A stretch of 64,000 nt of DNA from Elymus sibiricus (taxonomy: Eukaryota; Streptophyta; Magnoliopsida; Poales; Poaceae), in the NCBI GenBank assembly GCA_039707655.1, contig CM077665.1, forward strand, positions 287,932,205 to 287,996,204, given 5' to 3'. The position numbers and the translations under genes are program-made. Under the pieces are notes generated by a model. The model had not been told where the DNA came from and did not search any database. It saw only the letters and a program-made list of their open reading frames with translations. Below are positions 46,049-56,298 of this stretch, in pieces. How positions within the stretch are numbered: position 1 is the stretch's first letter; every line of letters begins with the position of its first letter.

Positions 46049-46774
46049 CTAGCCGGAGTCCTCTTCCTTGATGTGGGCGCTTGGGGAGCCATCGAAGTCA
46101 TCGTCGCCCCCGCTCCCCATGGAGGAGGAGCTCCGGCCGCCGCTGCTGCTGCTACTGTCGCCCTCCATGTAGCAGTCCAGGCGATCTCCGACCTCCCCAA
46201 AGATCTTCACAAAGAGCGTGGCAGCCCCATCAAACTTAAAGTGCAGTACATGCCCTTCCCGCAAGCCGCAGGTGAGGGCGAACGACTTCCACCCGTGACT
46301 CAAGAACATGAAGCCGAGAGGGTTGAACGCCGTCACCACCCAGGAAGATCCATTGCAACAGCCGTCTGGCTGCAGCCACAGGCCTAGAAGTGCGCGCTCC
46401 CCCATCTCTCTTGCGAAAGAGTCCGGGAGCCGGAGCCAAGTGCGGGGTTTGCTCTCCATCCTCATAAGGAACTCGTGGGCCGCGTCGACGGAATGGCCTC
46501 TCGGCCGGAGCGACCGAGCCGCTGCGCCATACCTCTGGCCCCATCTGTGGCCGCCTTGCCGACCGCGCCCGCGCCCGTGGGCAGAGCTCCTCCCACGCCT
46601 GCTCGAGCCGACGTGGGTCGCCGACGGAGGCTGCCCACGCCCCCGAAGAGGCGCCGCGAGTGAGGCGACGAGCGCATGAGGGCGGCAGCCTCCCTTCGAC
46701 AACCTCGACGTGCCCGCCTCCTCCATCGACGTTTTCTTCTTCTCGGCAGTGGAGAACTTCCTCATGGGTGCCAT
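46049..46774 (-). CDS. B3-domain protein encoded antisense in G1
   Basis: An intact 241-codon ORF, antisense to the retroelement. Residues about 110-205 form a B3 DNA-binding domain: WLRLPDSFAREMG at its start, FLSHGWKSFALTCGLREG in the middle, VLHFKFDGAATLFVKIFGE at its end. The N-terminal third is Arg/Gly/Ser-rich. The C-terminus has a serine run and an acidic tail (DDDFDGS...KEEDSG). A TATAAG box lies at about 46853-46859 on the minus strand. B3 proteins are plant nuclear DNA-binding factors. Antisense ORFs are known in some ty3/gypsy lineages (family knowledge); that this one serves the element is inference. It is different from the B3 protein of E1/E2. Confidence 0.8.
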   Translation of the reverse strand: MAPMRKFSTAEKKKTSMEEAGTSRLSKGGCRPHALVASLAAPLRGRGQPPSATHVGSSRRGRSSAHGRGRGRQGGHRWGQRYGAAARSLRPRGHSVDAAHEFLMRMESKPRTWLRLPDSFAREMGERALLGLWLQPDGCCNGSSWVVTAFNPLGFMFLSHGWKSFALTCGLREGHVLHFKFDGAATLFVKIFGEVGDRLDCYMEGDSSSSSGGRSSSSMGSGGDDDFDGSPSAHIKEEDSG

Positions 46775-46852
46775 AGCTGCTACAGCGGCAGGTGGCGATG
46801 GGGGCCGTGGACAAGAAGGATGTTCTAAGGGACTCCTGGCCTCCCCCTTATA

Positions 46853-46859
46853 TGCGGCC
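46853..46859 (-). promoter_or_regulatory. TATA box of antisense B3 gene
   Basis: GCATATAAGG on the minus strand, about 80 bp before the ATG at 46774. Confidence 0.55.
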
Positions 46860-47801
46860 TCGGCTTTATGTTAGCCCTGGGCGGTTACTGAGGCGTCATG
46901 GGGAGTGGAGGGCCCGCCCCATGCCCGGTCATGTGCCACGTGCTGCGCTTAACTCCCAGGCAGTTGGGGCCCGCGTCGCTCCAACCTTGCCCCGCTGGAG
47001 GAGCTGCGCTCGCCGCGCGGGCATAGCTTGCATCGCCAGGTCCGCAGGACCGGGGGCATCCAGGCCTAGACGCCTGCGGCCCAAGGTGCAGCGTACGCGA
47101 CGGGCTGGACTTGGCCCATCAACGAGCCCCACGAGCTAGATCCTCACGAGGGTCCCACCCCCGCGGCTCCCGCTGACGGCCGTCGTCAAGGGCCTCTGCT
47201 GCGACTCGCGCGGGGCCATGCCTTGAAGCTGTCTCGGAGACCTTGCCTAGGCGAACTCATCAAGGGGGGCACGGCGCTCGTGCTCGACAGACCTCGCTAG
47301 CTCAAGCGTGGTTGGCCCTGTGGAGCGGCCCAGGCCCGCGGCTCGCGTCTACACGTGTCGTCTCGCCAAAGCCTCTGGCCACGTCGCCAAGGCATAGGAT
47401 GACAGGCCCCCTCGCGCGGAGCCCGAGAGCAAGTTGATGGTCGCATGGAATCCCGGGCGGAGCGCCCGGCGGAATCGACTACCTAAGAAAGGTCCGGCAA
47501 GTGCGACCTAACGAGGTAAGGGCTAGGTGCTAAGGGCTCTCGGGGGCTGCCGCCCTGAGGACGCGCCGCGCATCAAAGCAGGGGCCTCGGGCGCCGTGTG
47601 TCGCGGGCGCCCGCCGGCCTCATGGGCCCCAGCCGACCGGAGCAAGGGACTTGTGCGAAGGGGAATAAAAGGCTCCGCAGAAAGGGCAAGGGCATCTCAT
47701 GCGAGGCAAACATCTACCATTTAAACAAAACCGTCTTACAAATAACTTACGCCCCCTGGGGCCGGATAGTTCATAGTGCAACCGGGAAGGGAACATAAAG
47801 C
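46860..47801. other. G1 spacer between antisense ORFs
   Basis: G+C-rich, without a supported gene. A purine-tract-like CTCTCGGGGGCTG is at about 47536. Small open frames are shadows of base composition. Confidence 0.45.
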
Positions 47802-48252
47802 CTAAGCGGAGGAAGCGCTGCCTTCGTCGTGGCTGTCGGCGGTTGCAGCGCCAAGGCTTCCGCTCTCCTCAGAGGGAGCGTCCCGAGTGAACCGTCCGAC
47901 CAGCGACTCCACCTTCCCGCGCACCTCATCCTTGAGGGGGCTCCGGAGCGCCTCGGGCACGGGCTCCATCATGCGGGAAAAGTCGAAGGTAGGATCATGA
48001 CGGCAATGGTTGGAGAAGACGCGTGTCAGCGTGCAGTCCAGAAGATCGCGCGCGCTTGGCTCAATGTCCTCCTCCACCTTGGAGACACCTGACTCCATCG
48101 CCTCTACCACCTTGAGCAAGAGGTCGAGGTAGCCTCCATCGCCATGCGTGCGAGGTAGCGCCAGGACGTCCCTGACAAAGCGATGGAGCGCACCGCCCGG
48201 GCGGCGCGCGAGGTCCAGGAACTGACTGGCGCGCTGCGCCTCCATCATGGGC
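47802..48252 (-). pseudogene. C-terminal part of antisense coiled-coil ORF of G1
   Basis: 150 codons, open up to the E2 boundary. Contains RRPGGALHRFVRDVLALP and LTRVFSNHCRHDPTFDF. The upstream part of the same protein lies on the other side of E2 at 61043-61661. The join reads ...DDAAR then A...MMEAQRASQF, which is continuous. Function unknown; probably helical. Confidence 0.7.
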
Positions 48253-48790
48253 CACAACTACAGAATGGTCCAAAGACGACAGATCAATCAGAGTCCCTTC
48301 GACGAAACTGTGTGCAATGCATGAATCGCAAACGGTATAGTTCAAGCTCCGTCGCTAATGGCACGAACTGTGTGCGAAGGTGGATCCATCAAATATGATT
48401 CTGAAAGTAGTTGCGTGTGCGATCTACGCAGATAGTTTGTTCTTATGTACCATTTGTGATTAGCGAAGATAACAGAAATGGTTAGCAAAACTACATACAT
48501 GTGCGAACTACGCTATACCGTTCACTCGGATAAACTGTGTGTGCTGATACAACAGAACACAAACGATTCGGCATAACAAGATGTGTTCGATGTACAGCAA
48601 ATAGGTGAGCAATGAGAATTGTGTGTGAACACCAGAAATAACACAGACAATTGGTGCTAATAACCTGTGTGTGTTGTGGGGAAACGTTTGCTGGTATACA
48701 ATTGTCAGCGATTGATGAAATCATCACCGACGGGTTTTGTAGTTTCGTCCGTGTGTACTGTGATTTGCTCTGTCTGCACAACATTGATGT
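48253..48790. repeat. E2 near-end subterminal repeats
   Basis: After the terminal repeat, alternating motifs such as GTGTGCGATCTACG, GTGTGCGAACTACG and GATTAGCG recur every 40-60 bp. They are homologous to E1 set A (26740-27221). Confidence 0.8.
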
Positions 48791-48964
48791 TGTCCCTACA
48801 GAACAACAACATATGTACTTATAAGAACATGAATGCATAAACAAAAAAGAACACAATGCAATTTCAAATATTGTATCACAAATACCAGCAATATTACAAG
48901 GTTCAAATTCCAGCATAACAATGCCCAAATTCAAAGATTACAAGGTACAAACTGACATTAGAAA

Positions 48965-50670
48965 TCAAATCCAATCTTTAGGAATCCATGGGATGAAATA
49001 TTTCTGCGAAGGGATCATCAACCGAGAAGTCATATATCGGCTCGATAGAATCGCTTCCGAATAATCTTTCATATGAACTTCCAAAGTGAAAATCAGCTTC
49101 TGCAGAGCCTTTTCCATTCTGCTGTAGACGCCTCCGCTGGTTAGTAAACCATCCATTGTGGCGCACTAAATATAGTGCAAACTTCATTACCTTGAGCACC
49201 GTTGCTTTCTGAACAAAGAAACTAGCAAATTGAATCTCTGGATTGGTGCCTCGGTACTCGTTCAAAGTAATTTCCGTGAGATGGAATTCAAGGCATTCGA
49301 TGCGATTGTTATAATGCGACCCCTTTTCCACTCCAAGTCGTGCTTGTATCTGCAAACGAAGACAACATATCAGTGCTTAGATGCAGTATTGAACACTACG
49401 GGCCTCTTTGATTTGCATGATTTATAAAATACACTAATAGATTGACATGCCATCTTCGATCGTTCATGATTAACGTCTCAAAAAAAATGTATAGTACATC
49501 TGTCATTGTAATCATGGGTAAAAGTACCAACAAATTGAACTCCGTTGTGGTTAACAATTAACAGGAAAGGAACATCACCTTGACGTATAACTTTTCCGTG
49601 CACAGAAAGCATATGAGGAACTTAACAACTTCATCCAGATTGGGGCCGATAGATTGTAGTGCCAAGATCTACACTGTGCGCAAAGACAATGCGAGGCTTG
49701 TGGGAATCATTTTCTGGATGACAGCCGAACATAGATCAACAAAAACTAGATAAAATGTGATGTACAATAATAAGAATGAGAAGAAGATTGTTGTACCTGA
49801 ACGGGTATGGATCGAGCTGTAACTAGTTCGGAGAATTCAACACACGAATAGCCTAACACTGTCAATTTCGGTACGCCAATGACCCTGATTCTTGTTCGAC
49901 CTTCTTTATCAAGTACAAGCAATCTCTCAAGGAAAGGCTCATTCTTAATGACCATATCATGAAACTCCCAACTAACAGTGTGTTGCGGCACCAGCCATGC
50001 GCATAAATCGTACGGAGATTCATCGTAGCGATGTGGAGGCTACTGAAGCCAAACATCATCTGAAGACGAAGGTAGTCGGGCGTTGTATAGCCGCCGAGCA
50101 GGCGCTCCAAATCCGACTTCGTGATGCTGATGCCAATGAGCTCGAGGTGCTTCAGTTTAGGGAGACGAATAGGATGCGCGGCATTAATCTTAGGGAAAAG
50201 GCACCGCATGAACGTAGCACGACGCAGCGTGGGCGCAAGGCGGAGGACGGAAGGAGGCAGCGAGCGCCCATGTCCAGCATCAAAGTTGAGCTCCTCGAGC
50301 TGATCTAGGGCGGGGGATAAGAACCACTCGTGAAACTTGGGTTCGGCCTTGCAGTTTGAATGGAAAGTGCCGATGGAAAGGCGTCTGACTGGCGCAGTGT
50401 GCTTAGCGGGGATGTAGGACAATGCGTCAAAGCATTTGCGATCCCCGCTGCAGAGCTCGTCGTCGTCGAGGAGGTCAAGGGGGTGGAGTGCCATAGGGGG
50501 CACCACCGCCTGAAGAGGATGGTGGTCTGCACGGCAGATTTGATGGGGAGGAGGGACATGATGGTTACCAACATCTCGTCGGGGATGCTGCTGATGAAGT
50601 CCACGCTCGCTGGAGGCTCGTGTGGTTCAGCCTCGGCCCGCCCCCGCTTGTTGGTCGCCTCGTCGTCCAT
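48965..50670 (-). pseudogene. F-box/FBD protein gene, E2 copy
   Basis: Starts at 50670 (M-D-D-E-A-T-N). The F-box is intact over the codon that is a stop in E1 (TGG here). A frameshift follows near 50490, and the LRR-like part (50480-49870) lies in another frame. The FBD domain is at 49310-49190 (IECLEFHLTEITLNEYRG). The C-terminal tail (SSYERLFGSDSIEPIYDF) ends at 48978. The expected role is a substrate receptor of an SCF ubiquitin ligase. It is transcribed away from the coiled-coil gene, whose start is 520 bp off. Confidence 0.8.
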
Positions 50671-51190
50671 CGAAAAAGGAGGCGATCCTCGGCGGCGGCC
50701 CTTATAGATAAGACCGGAGGAGAAGGTGTAGCACTAATGGAGAACTTGGGAGAGAATAGGGTTGTGTGGGTGGAGGTCCGAGGTCAAAGCGCTTGATTCC
50801 CGGTGAGCCAGCTATGCCTACGCGGCGGACTGCTCCCACACATCCCTTTGAGCCTGCGTGGCGGACTCCTCGCACGCGTACCGTCTAATCAAACCTTTGG
50901 CCCATGTACGCCATCCCAAACGGTTTCTATAAACCATAAAGCGTTCCGTGCTTGGGAACTAAAACCATCAATAAATATTGAGCTTGTTTCCTTTCACATT
51001 CCAAATTACCACGCGCTAATTTTTTTCGCAAATCAGTTCACACCTACAAAACCTAAACGTGTTCCCACTTAGCAGCTGTTTACTGTACTAGGCTATAAAA
51101 CACAAACACATACTCGAAAATTACCGCACATTCCTCACCCCCGCCACCAAAAAAAGGGCCTTTCTTTGTTAGTCCTTCATTCCGTCTGCC
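50671..51190. promoter_or_regulatory. Divergent promoter region of F-box and coiled-coil genes, E2
   Basis: It contains two units of the ~45-bp minisatellite (50805-50890, GCGGCGGACTGCTC), a conserved middle part (CAATAAATATTGAGCTTG), a TATA box for the coiled-coil gene (51094-51100) and a weaker TATCTATAAG for the F-box gene near 50702. E1 has the same arrangement in reverse at 24292-24856. Confidence 0.6.
51094..51100 (+). promoter_or_regulatory. TATA box of coiled-coil gene, E2
   Basis: TATAAAA, 91 bp before the ATG at 51191; conserved in E1. Confidence 0.65.
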
Positions 51191-51898
51191 ATGGCCGGAT
51201 GGAGGGGGGGTTCTGGGTCGACTTCGAGATATAACCAGGGAAGAAAGACCAAGGCCGCGGAAGCAACCGAGAGGTCCCGCCGCCGCATCGTGGAATTGCC
51301 AGAGAGATCCAGCCACACCGCTTTGGCCACAGTAGAGATGTCTGGTGGCGGCGCGGAAGCCCGGTAGGATCTTTCGTGGAGAGGCAAAGGCTCTCTAAAT
51401 CACAAGCGCATTCGCCTTGGAGGCGAACTGGATGAGTTGGCAGTCATGGATTCCTCAGCCAGTGACGGCATGCGCGCTGAGCTCGATAGGAAGGACGCGA
51501 TTATCGATGACTTGGTGAAGCTGCTGGAGAAGAGCAGTGCCTCCGTTGACAGGGTGACCGGCCTCGTGGAGAAACTTATGGAGGAGAACGACGCCTGGAA
51601 GAAACTGTTCGAGAAGAAAAGTGCCTCGGAGGGGAGGCTGAAAGAACTCTCCGAGGAACTTCTGGAAGACTTGGCGAAGCTCTACATCGAGCGCGAGGGG
51701 CTGTTGAAGGAATCCGTGGAGCGTGTGAAGGAACTTCATGCGTACGCGACGCAGAGCATCGACGCTCTCGAGCAAAGAGCCTGCGCCATGGCCGCCATGC
51801 GGAAGATGTCGGATGAGAGGCGAGAGGAAATGGAGGTCGTGGAGGCGATGAAGAAGGAGATTGAGGAACTCCTCACGCAGCAATCCATGAATAATTAG
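51191..51898 (+). pseudogene. Coiled-coil protein gene, E2 copy with one stop
   Basis: The frame from ATG 51191 to TAA 51898 (235 residues) is broken only by TAG at codon 59 (51365-51367). A Met at 51437 could start a 153-residue product covering most of the coiled coil. N-terminal part Gly/Arg/Ser-rich; basic patch (HKRIRLG). From about residue 85 there is a Glu/Lys-rich helix with regular Leu/Ile (LDRKDAIIDDLVKLLE, LKELSEELLEDLAKLYIER). The family is not recognised. It probably forms dimers or binds a partner. It shares a divergent promoter with the F-box gene. Confidence 0.75.
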
Positions 51899-52446
51899 AT
51901 AGCAGCGGGCCAGATCGTTTTCTTTATCTTCCTTCTTCAACCTCTCCCTTCTTCTTTTGCCCCTGTGTCTTTGGGGAGTTGCCGCCTGTGGCATTTTTTA
52001 TTATCATGTATATGTAAGAGAATTATTATCCTTTGCCGGTGCGAATTTGTTGTTATATTATTTTGTTCGTTTGTATTGTTATCACGAAACGTCAAAGTTC
52101 TCGGTGAGGCACGAACAAAACAGTGGTCACAAGCAAACTAGTCCCTCCGTCCAGGCGCATTAACCACATGATAAACAGAGGGTCGGACGCCATTAATTCA
52201 GAAGTTGGGAGCGAGGCGAGCGGGGGGGGGGGGGGGGGTGGAGGTCAAAGTATCGCTTCCCGATGAGCATGCACAGTAGACTCTCATGCATCCCGTCGAG
52301 CATGCATGGCGGACAGCTCTCACGCATCCTGTCAAGCCTGCGCGGCGGACAGCTCACACGCGTCCCGTCGAGCCTGCACGGCGGAAAGCTCGCATGCGTC
52401 CTATCATCAACCTACAGCTACACGCACGGCACCCCCATATCAAGTA
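51899..52446. other. Spacer with minisatellite, E2
   Basis: 3' region of the coiled-coil gene, then a G-run (52221-52240). At 52265-52400 come three to four ~45-bp units with GCGGACAGCTC.CACGC. No gene is supported. Confidence 0.55.
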
Positions 52447-52703
52447 CTCCCTCCGTTTTTTTAGTTACTATATAAAATTTGGTCAAATTCAAAATTTGTA
52501 AAGTTTGACTAGCTTTATAGGAAAAATATATAAATATTTAAAATTTAAAATGAATATTATTAGATGCATCGTCAAATTAACTTTCATACTATATAACCTA
52601 AGCATTGTAGATGTTGATATGTTTTTTGTATAAATTTAGTCAAACTATGTTTAGCTTGACTTTGACCAAATCTTATATGCGAAGTAAAAAGAAAAGGAGG
52701 GAG
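52447..52703. mobile_element. Stowaway MITE, full-length E2 copy
   Basis: CTCCCTCCG at one end and GGAGGGAG at the other, TA on both sides, about 257 bp, A+T-rich. The E1 allele is shortened to 64 bp. Confidence 0.85.
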
Positions 52704-53640
52704 TAAAATAAATTGGACGCGTGGCACCAAATGATTATCATACAAGTTTTGTATTTACGGGAATTCAATAAACCAATATTATCATACAAGTTCCGAATTT
52801 ATGGGGATTTAAAAGCAATGTTTCTCAACGTTTGCGTCCTAGTCACGATGCAGAGATGTTTTTAATCATTGCATGGGACCTAAACAGGGGCCCAAGGACA
52901 TATAAATGATTTTGTAACCCATTTTGGTGCCCTGGAGCATGTTCTTGTAGTTCAAATTTGAATTATGCACATTAAGTGGATATAGAAAATCTCAATTAAT
53001 GTATAAAGGGTCCCAAACGAGCCTGAATAATTCCACATTTTAACATTGCACTTGTATTAGTCTGTGTTGCATGTAGAAAAAATATATGTGTGTAAGAAGA
53101 GACATCGACTGTCGTTCCCTCCATAGAGGTGACACATGCTCCGTATCGAAAGAACGATGGTTCTTGAGAGAAGTTTTGGTGTGCAAGAGACTTGTCCCAA
53201 ATTGGAGAAAAAAATATCATGTTGTATAAGTGCCGTGTCATGACACCAGGGTAAGTTTCAAGAATTTCAGACGAGATTTGGATTTATGATGATTTAAAGA
53301 CCAAGTTTCTCAATGTTTTTGGCCTTGACTCCGAGATGTTTGTAATCCATTCACGTTCATTGCATGGGACCTAAAAAAGGAACCCAAGGACACAAATATC
53401 TTTTTTCAACCCATTTCGGTGACACGAAGCATCTTCTTTTAGTTCAAATCTGAATTATGCACATTAAATGTCTAGAAACTTAATTAGTGTAGTATACAAA
53501 AAAACTAAACGAACCATGAATAATTTAAAGCAGTTCTATACGCCCGTCTGAAGCTCGTGCATGTGTAAGCACGGTGTGCGCGTGTCGTACTAGCTCGAGC
53601 TTCCTTCTTTCATAAGTTATCCAATTTTATTAAGATGATG
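52704..53640. repeat. Diverged ~430-bp repeat units, E2
   Basis: About two units with GGGACCTAAA, CAAATTTGAATTATGCACAT and AAGTGCCGTGTCATGACACC. It is the empty site for the LTR element of E1. No gene is seen. Confidence 0.65.
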
Positions 53641-53967
53641 TTCTATCCAACACGCTTCTCCCGCCACTCCCCCAATCGGTCTCCCGCCACTCCCCCAATC
53701 GGTCTCCCGCCACTCCCCCAATCGGTTTCCTGCCGAAGCGTCGGCCCCGTCATCAACCTTCTGGACGAGCAGGACGAGACGGAGCAGGCCGGAGAGCACG
53801 CAAAAGCGGCATAGCGCCATCGAGCATGAGCGAGATGTCATCATCAGCCCCCATGCCACCATCGCGCACGGTTTCTAGTACTACCAGAAATGTCTGCGAT
53901 ACGTATCTAAAAGGAGGCAACTCTTACCAACAAGGAACAGCTTCCCAGCCTATAACCCAGTCGAACC
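53641..53967. other. Spacer with 22-bp VNTR and fused-terminus-like palindrome, E2
   Basis: The phrase CTCCCGCCACTCCCCCAATC is repeated three times at about 53655-53725. At about 53870-53900 the sequence GGTTTCTAGTACTACCAGAA has CGCGCACGG before and TGTCTGCGAT after it. Confidence 0.55.
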
Positions 53968-54032
53968 GAACTCAGAAGTTAAGCGTGCTTTCGGTGGAGT
54001 AGTCCAGGATGGGTGACCGGTTGGGAAGTTGC
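53968..54032 (+). ncRNA. 5S-rRNA-derived segment, E2 copy
   Basis: Contains GAAGTTAAGCGTGCTT (box A region) and AGGATGGGTGACC (box C) at the normal relative spacing, then TTGGGAAGTTGC. This is the 3' half of plant 5S rRNA. The 5' half is absent, so it is not a working rRNA gene. The internal Pol III control region is largely kept and could drive transcription of the downstream hairpin and repeats; that is inference. Confidence 0.75.
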
Positions 54033-54066
54033 TAGATTTCAAGGTTCATTTAGGCGGTGTGATACG

Positions 54067-54101
54067 ATCACTATAGGCATAAATAAAATGCCTGTAGTGA
54101 T
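54067..54101. repeat. CACTA-containing hairpin, E2 copy
   Basis: Arms ATCACTATAGGCAT and ATGCCTGTAGTGAT, one mismatch, 7-bp loop; 35 bp downstream of the 5S-like segment. Confidence 0.8.
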
Positions 54102-54237
54102 ATGTCATTCCGGCTAGATATATGTTGAGATCCTTGTTTTGAAAATATCCATGATTTTCTTTTGCTGTTTTGAAAATGTCAAGGTTTTGAAAATATCCAT
54201 GATTTACTTTTGCTGTTTTGAAAATGCCAACGATCGA

Positions 54238-54239
<2 letters not shown>

Positions 54240-54278
<39 letters not shown>

Positions 54279-54779
54279 TGTGTGTGTGAACCTATGCCTG
54301 TGTGGGGACCATGTGCCTACATTGTGCGGTTTCCGACGACAAACCTATCGGTGGGCCCTTAGGGTCTGTCATGCCTTTTACTAACAACGCTGGAAGGCCA
54401 AGGATGGGTGACGATGTGTGTGTGTGTGTGTGTGAACCAATGCCTGTGTGGGGACCATGTGCCTACATTGTGCGGTTTCCGACGACAAACCTATCTGTGG
54501 GCCCTTAGGGTCCGTCATGACTTTTAGTGACAACGCTGGAAGGCCAAGGATGGGTGACGATGTGTGTGTGTGTGCCCGTGTGTGTGTGTGTGTGCGCGCG
54601 CGCGTGTGCATGTGGGTGTGTGTGTGCCTGCGTGTGTGTGAACCAATGCCTGTGTGTGGACCATGTGCCTACATTGTACGGTTTCCGACGACAAACATAT
54701 CGGTGGGCCCTTAGGTTCCGTCATGCCTTTTACTGACAACGCTGGATGGCAAATGATGGGTGACGATGTGTGTGTGCCC

Positions 54780-54814
<35 letters not shown>

Positions 54815-55130
54815 GGCGCGTGCGCGCGTGTGCGTGTGTGTGTGTGTGTGAACACATGCCTGTGTGTGGACCATGTGCCTACATTGTGCGGTTTCCGACG
54901 ACAAACCTATCGGTGGGGCCCTTAGGGTCTGTCATGCCATTTAATGAACGTTGGAAGGCCAAGGATGGGTGACGGTGTGTGTGCGCGTGCGCGTGTGTGT
55001 TTGTGTGTGTGTGTGTGCGCACGTGTGTGTGTGTGTGTGGGGGGGGGGGTGTGTGGGTGCGTGTGTGTGTGCGTGCGCGCGTGTGTGTGTGTGGACCATG
55101 CATCCATTGTGTGGTTTTCGACAACACACT
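54240..55130. repeat. GT-rich minisatellite, E2 copy
   Basis: Four to five units of 130-220 bp with a GT run and a core holding CATGTGCCTACATTGT, GACGACAAACCTATCGG and AGGATGGGTGACGATG. The ORFs across it are Val-Cys or Thr-His dipeptide repeats, not proteins. Confidence 0.85.
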
Positions 55131-56220
55131 TATATATAGATGGGTCGCTATATATCATCCATTTGACTGACAAGGCTGCAACGTCACCCTGCTACGTGTC
55201 ATGTGTGTGGGGGGGGACAATATATATACGTCCATAATGACCTAGCTAGGTAGTATATATATAACCAATCTTAAGGGGGGTATATATGTCGAGTTATCTC
55301 AGCTAGGTGCATGCCACGTCATAGCTTGGGTTCTGCATTGTGTATTAATTGAAACACCGGACCACACCATTTTCGCATATACATTTGGCCATATGCAGGG
55401 GGGTGGTGTTCTTCTAGCCTCGCTCAACTAATCCTCGATGATGCGCCAACTCGTGGGACCGCGCGATCTATATATCCCTCTTGTCCGACAACAATATGTG
55501 ATGGTTTGGCCAAAATAAGGTATAAATTCTCTTGGTTGTCTTACGAAAAGTCAGACATGGATAAATGTGTGACAAAGTTTGAACCAGGTCATGTGTTCAT
55601 AGGACCTCATCCTCCGGCACATAGTCTACGGGGAAACACCCTACGTTTGTCATGAAACCCTTTTCTGTCACATTGGACACTTTTAGGCATGCACATATGC
55701 AGCATGTGCCACACATTAAACTTGCGCATTGCGAATTTAAACATCACAACACCATGTTCGTACATATATATACACTTCATCCATTCCTAAATACAAGTTT
55801 TTTTTAGAGATTTCACTACGAACTACATATATATACGTACTTTAGAGTGTAGATTCACTTATTTTACCGTGTACCTATATAGTTAGTATTGGAATCTCTA
55901 CTTTTTTGAAAACTCTAAAAAGACTTATATTTAGGAATGGAGGGAGTATATATTTGGGCCACTAGCGGGCGTGGTTGTGTTTTGACCCTCTCTTGCGTTT
56001 TTTTGCCATTTATCCGAAAGTTGCTAGTATTATGTAAAATAGCAAACGAAACTGACGAAACAACCGTATGCGATTGTATCCCCAACATGCACGAGTGTGC
56101 TACTCTAACTGTGTGCGATGCTCGTACACAACAAAATCGGCCTTGCCTACTGGTGGCAACCGCAAGCGTCAGCCAGTGCAAAGTGGCAATGTGCAAAGTA
56201 AAAACCCAAACCCGACAGCG
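55131..56220. other. Spacer upstream of UIM/SIM gene, E2
   Basis: It contains the site that is filled by TA-flanked insertions in E1 (about 55215-55300) and a Stowaway MITE (55773-55946). CACTA-like motifs (GTATGCGATTG, GTGTGCGATGC) stand at 56065-56125, just ahead of the TATA box. No gene is supported. Confidence 0.5.
55773..55946. mobile_element. Stowaway MITE, E2 copy
   Basis: CTTCATCCATTCCTAAATA at the left and TTTAGGAATGGAGGGAG at the right, with TA flanks; about 174 bp. Confidence 0.75.
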
Positions 56221-56223
56221 ACC

Positions 56224-56231
56224 TATAAAAA
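56224..56231 (+). promoter_or_regulatory. TATA box of UIM/SIM gene, E2
   Basis: TATAAAAAAT, about 75 bp before the ATG at 56299; conserved with E1. Confidence 0.65.
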
Positions 56232-56298
56232 ATCTCGCCGGCGGCGGCTAACAGTTATTTTTCTGCCGATAGCTCGCAACCACCACCACACACACCAA

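Noticed and set aside
53968..54032. Functional 5S rRNA gene
   Set aside because: The 5' half is missing and several bases differ; it is only a derived segment.
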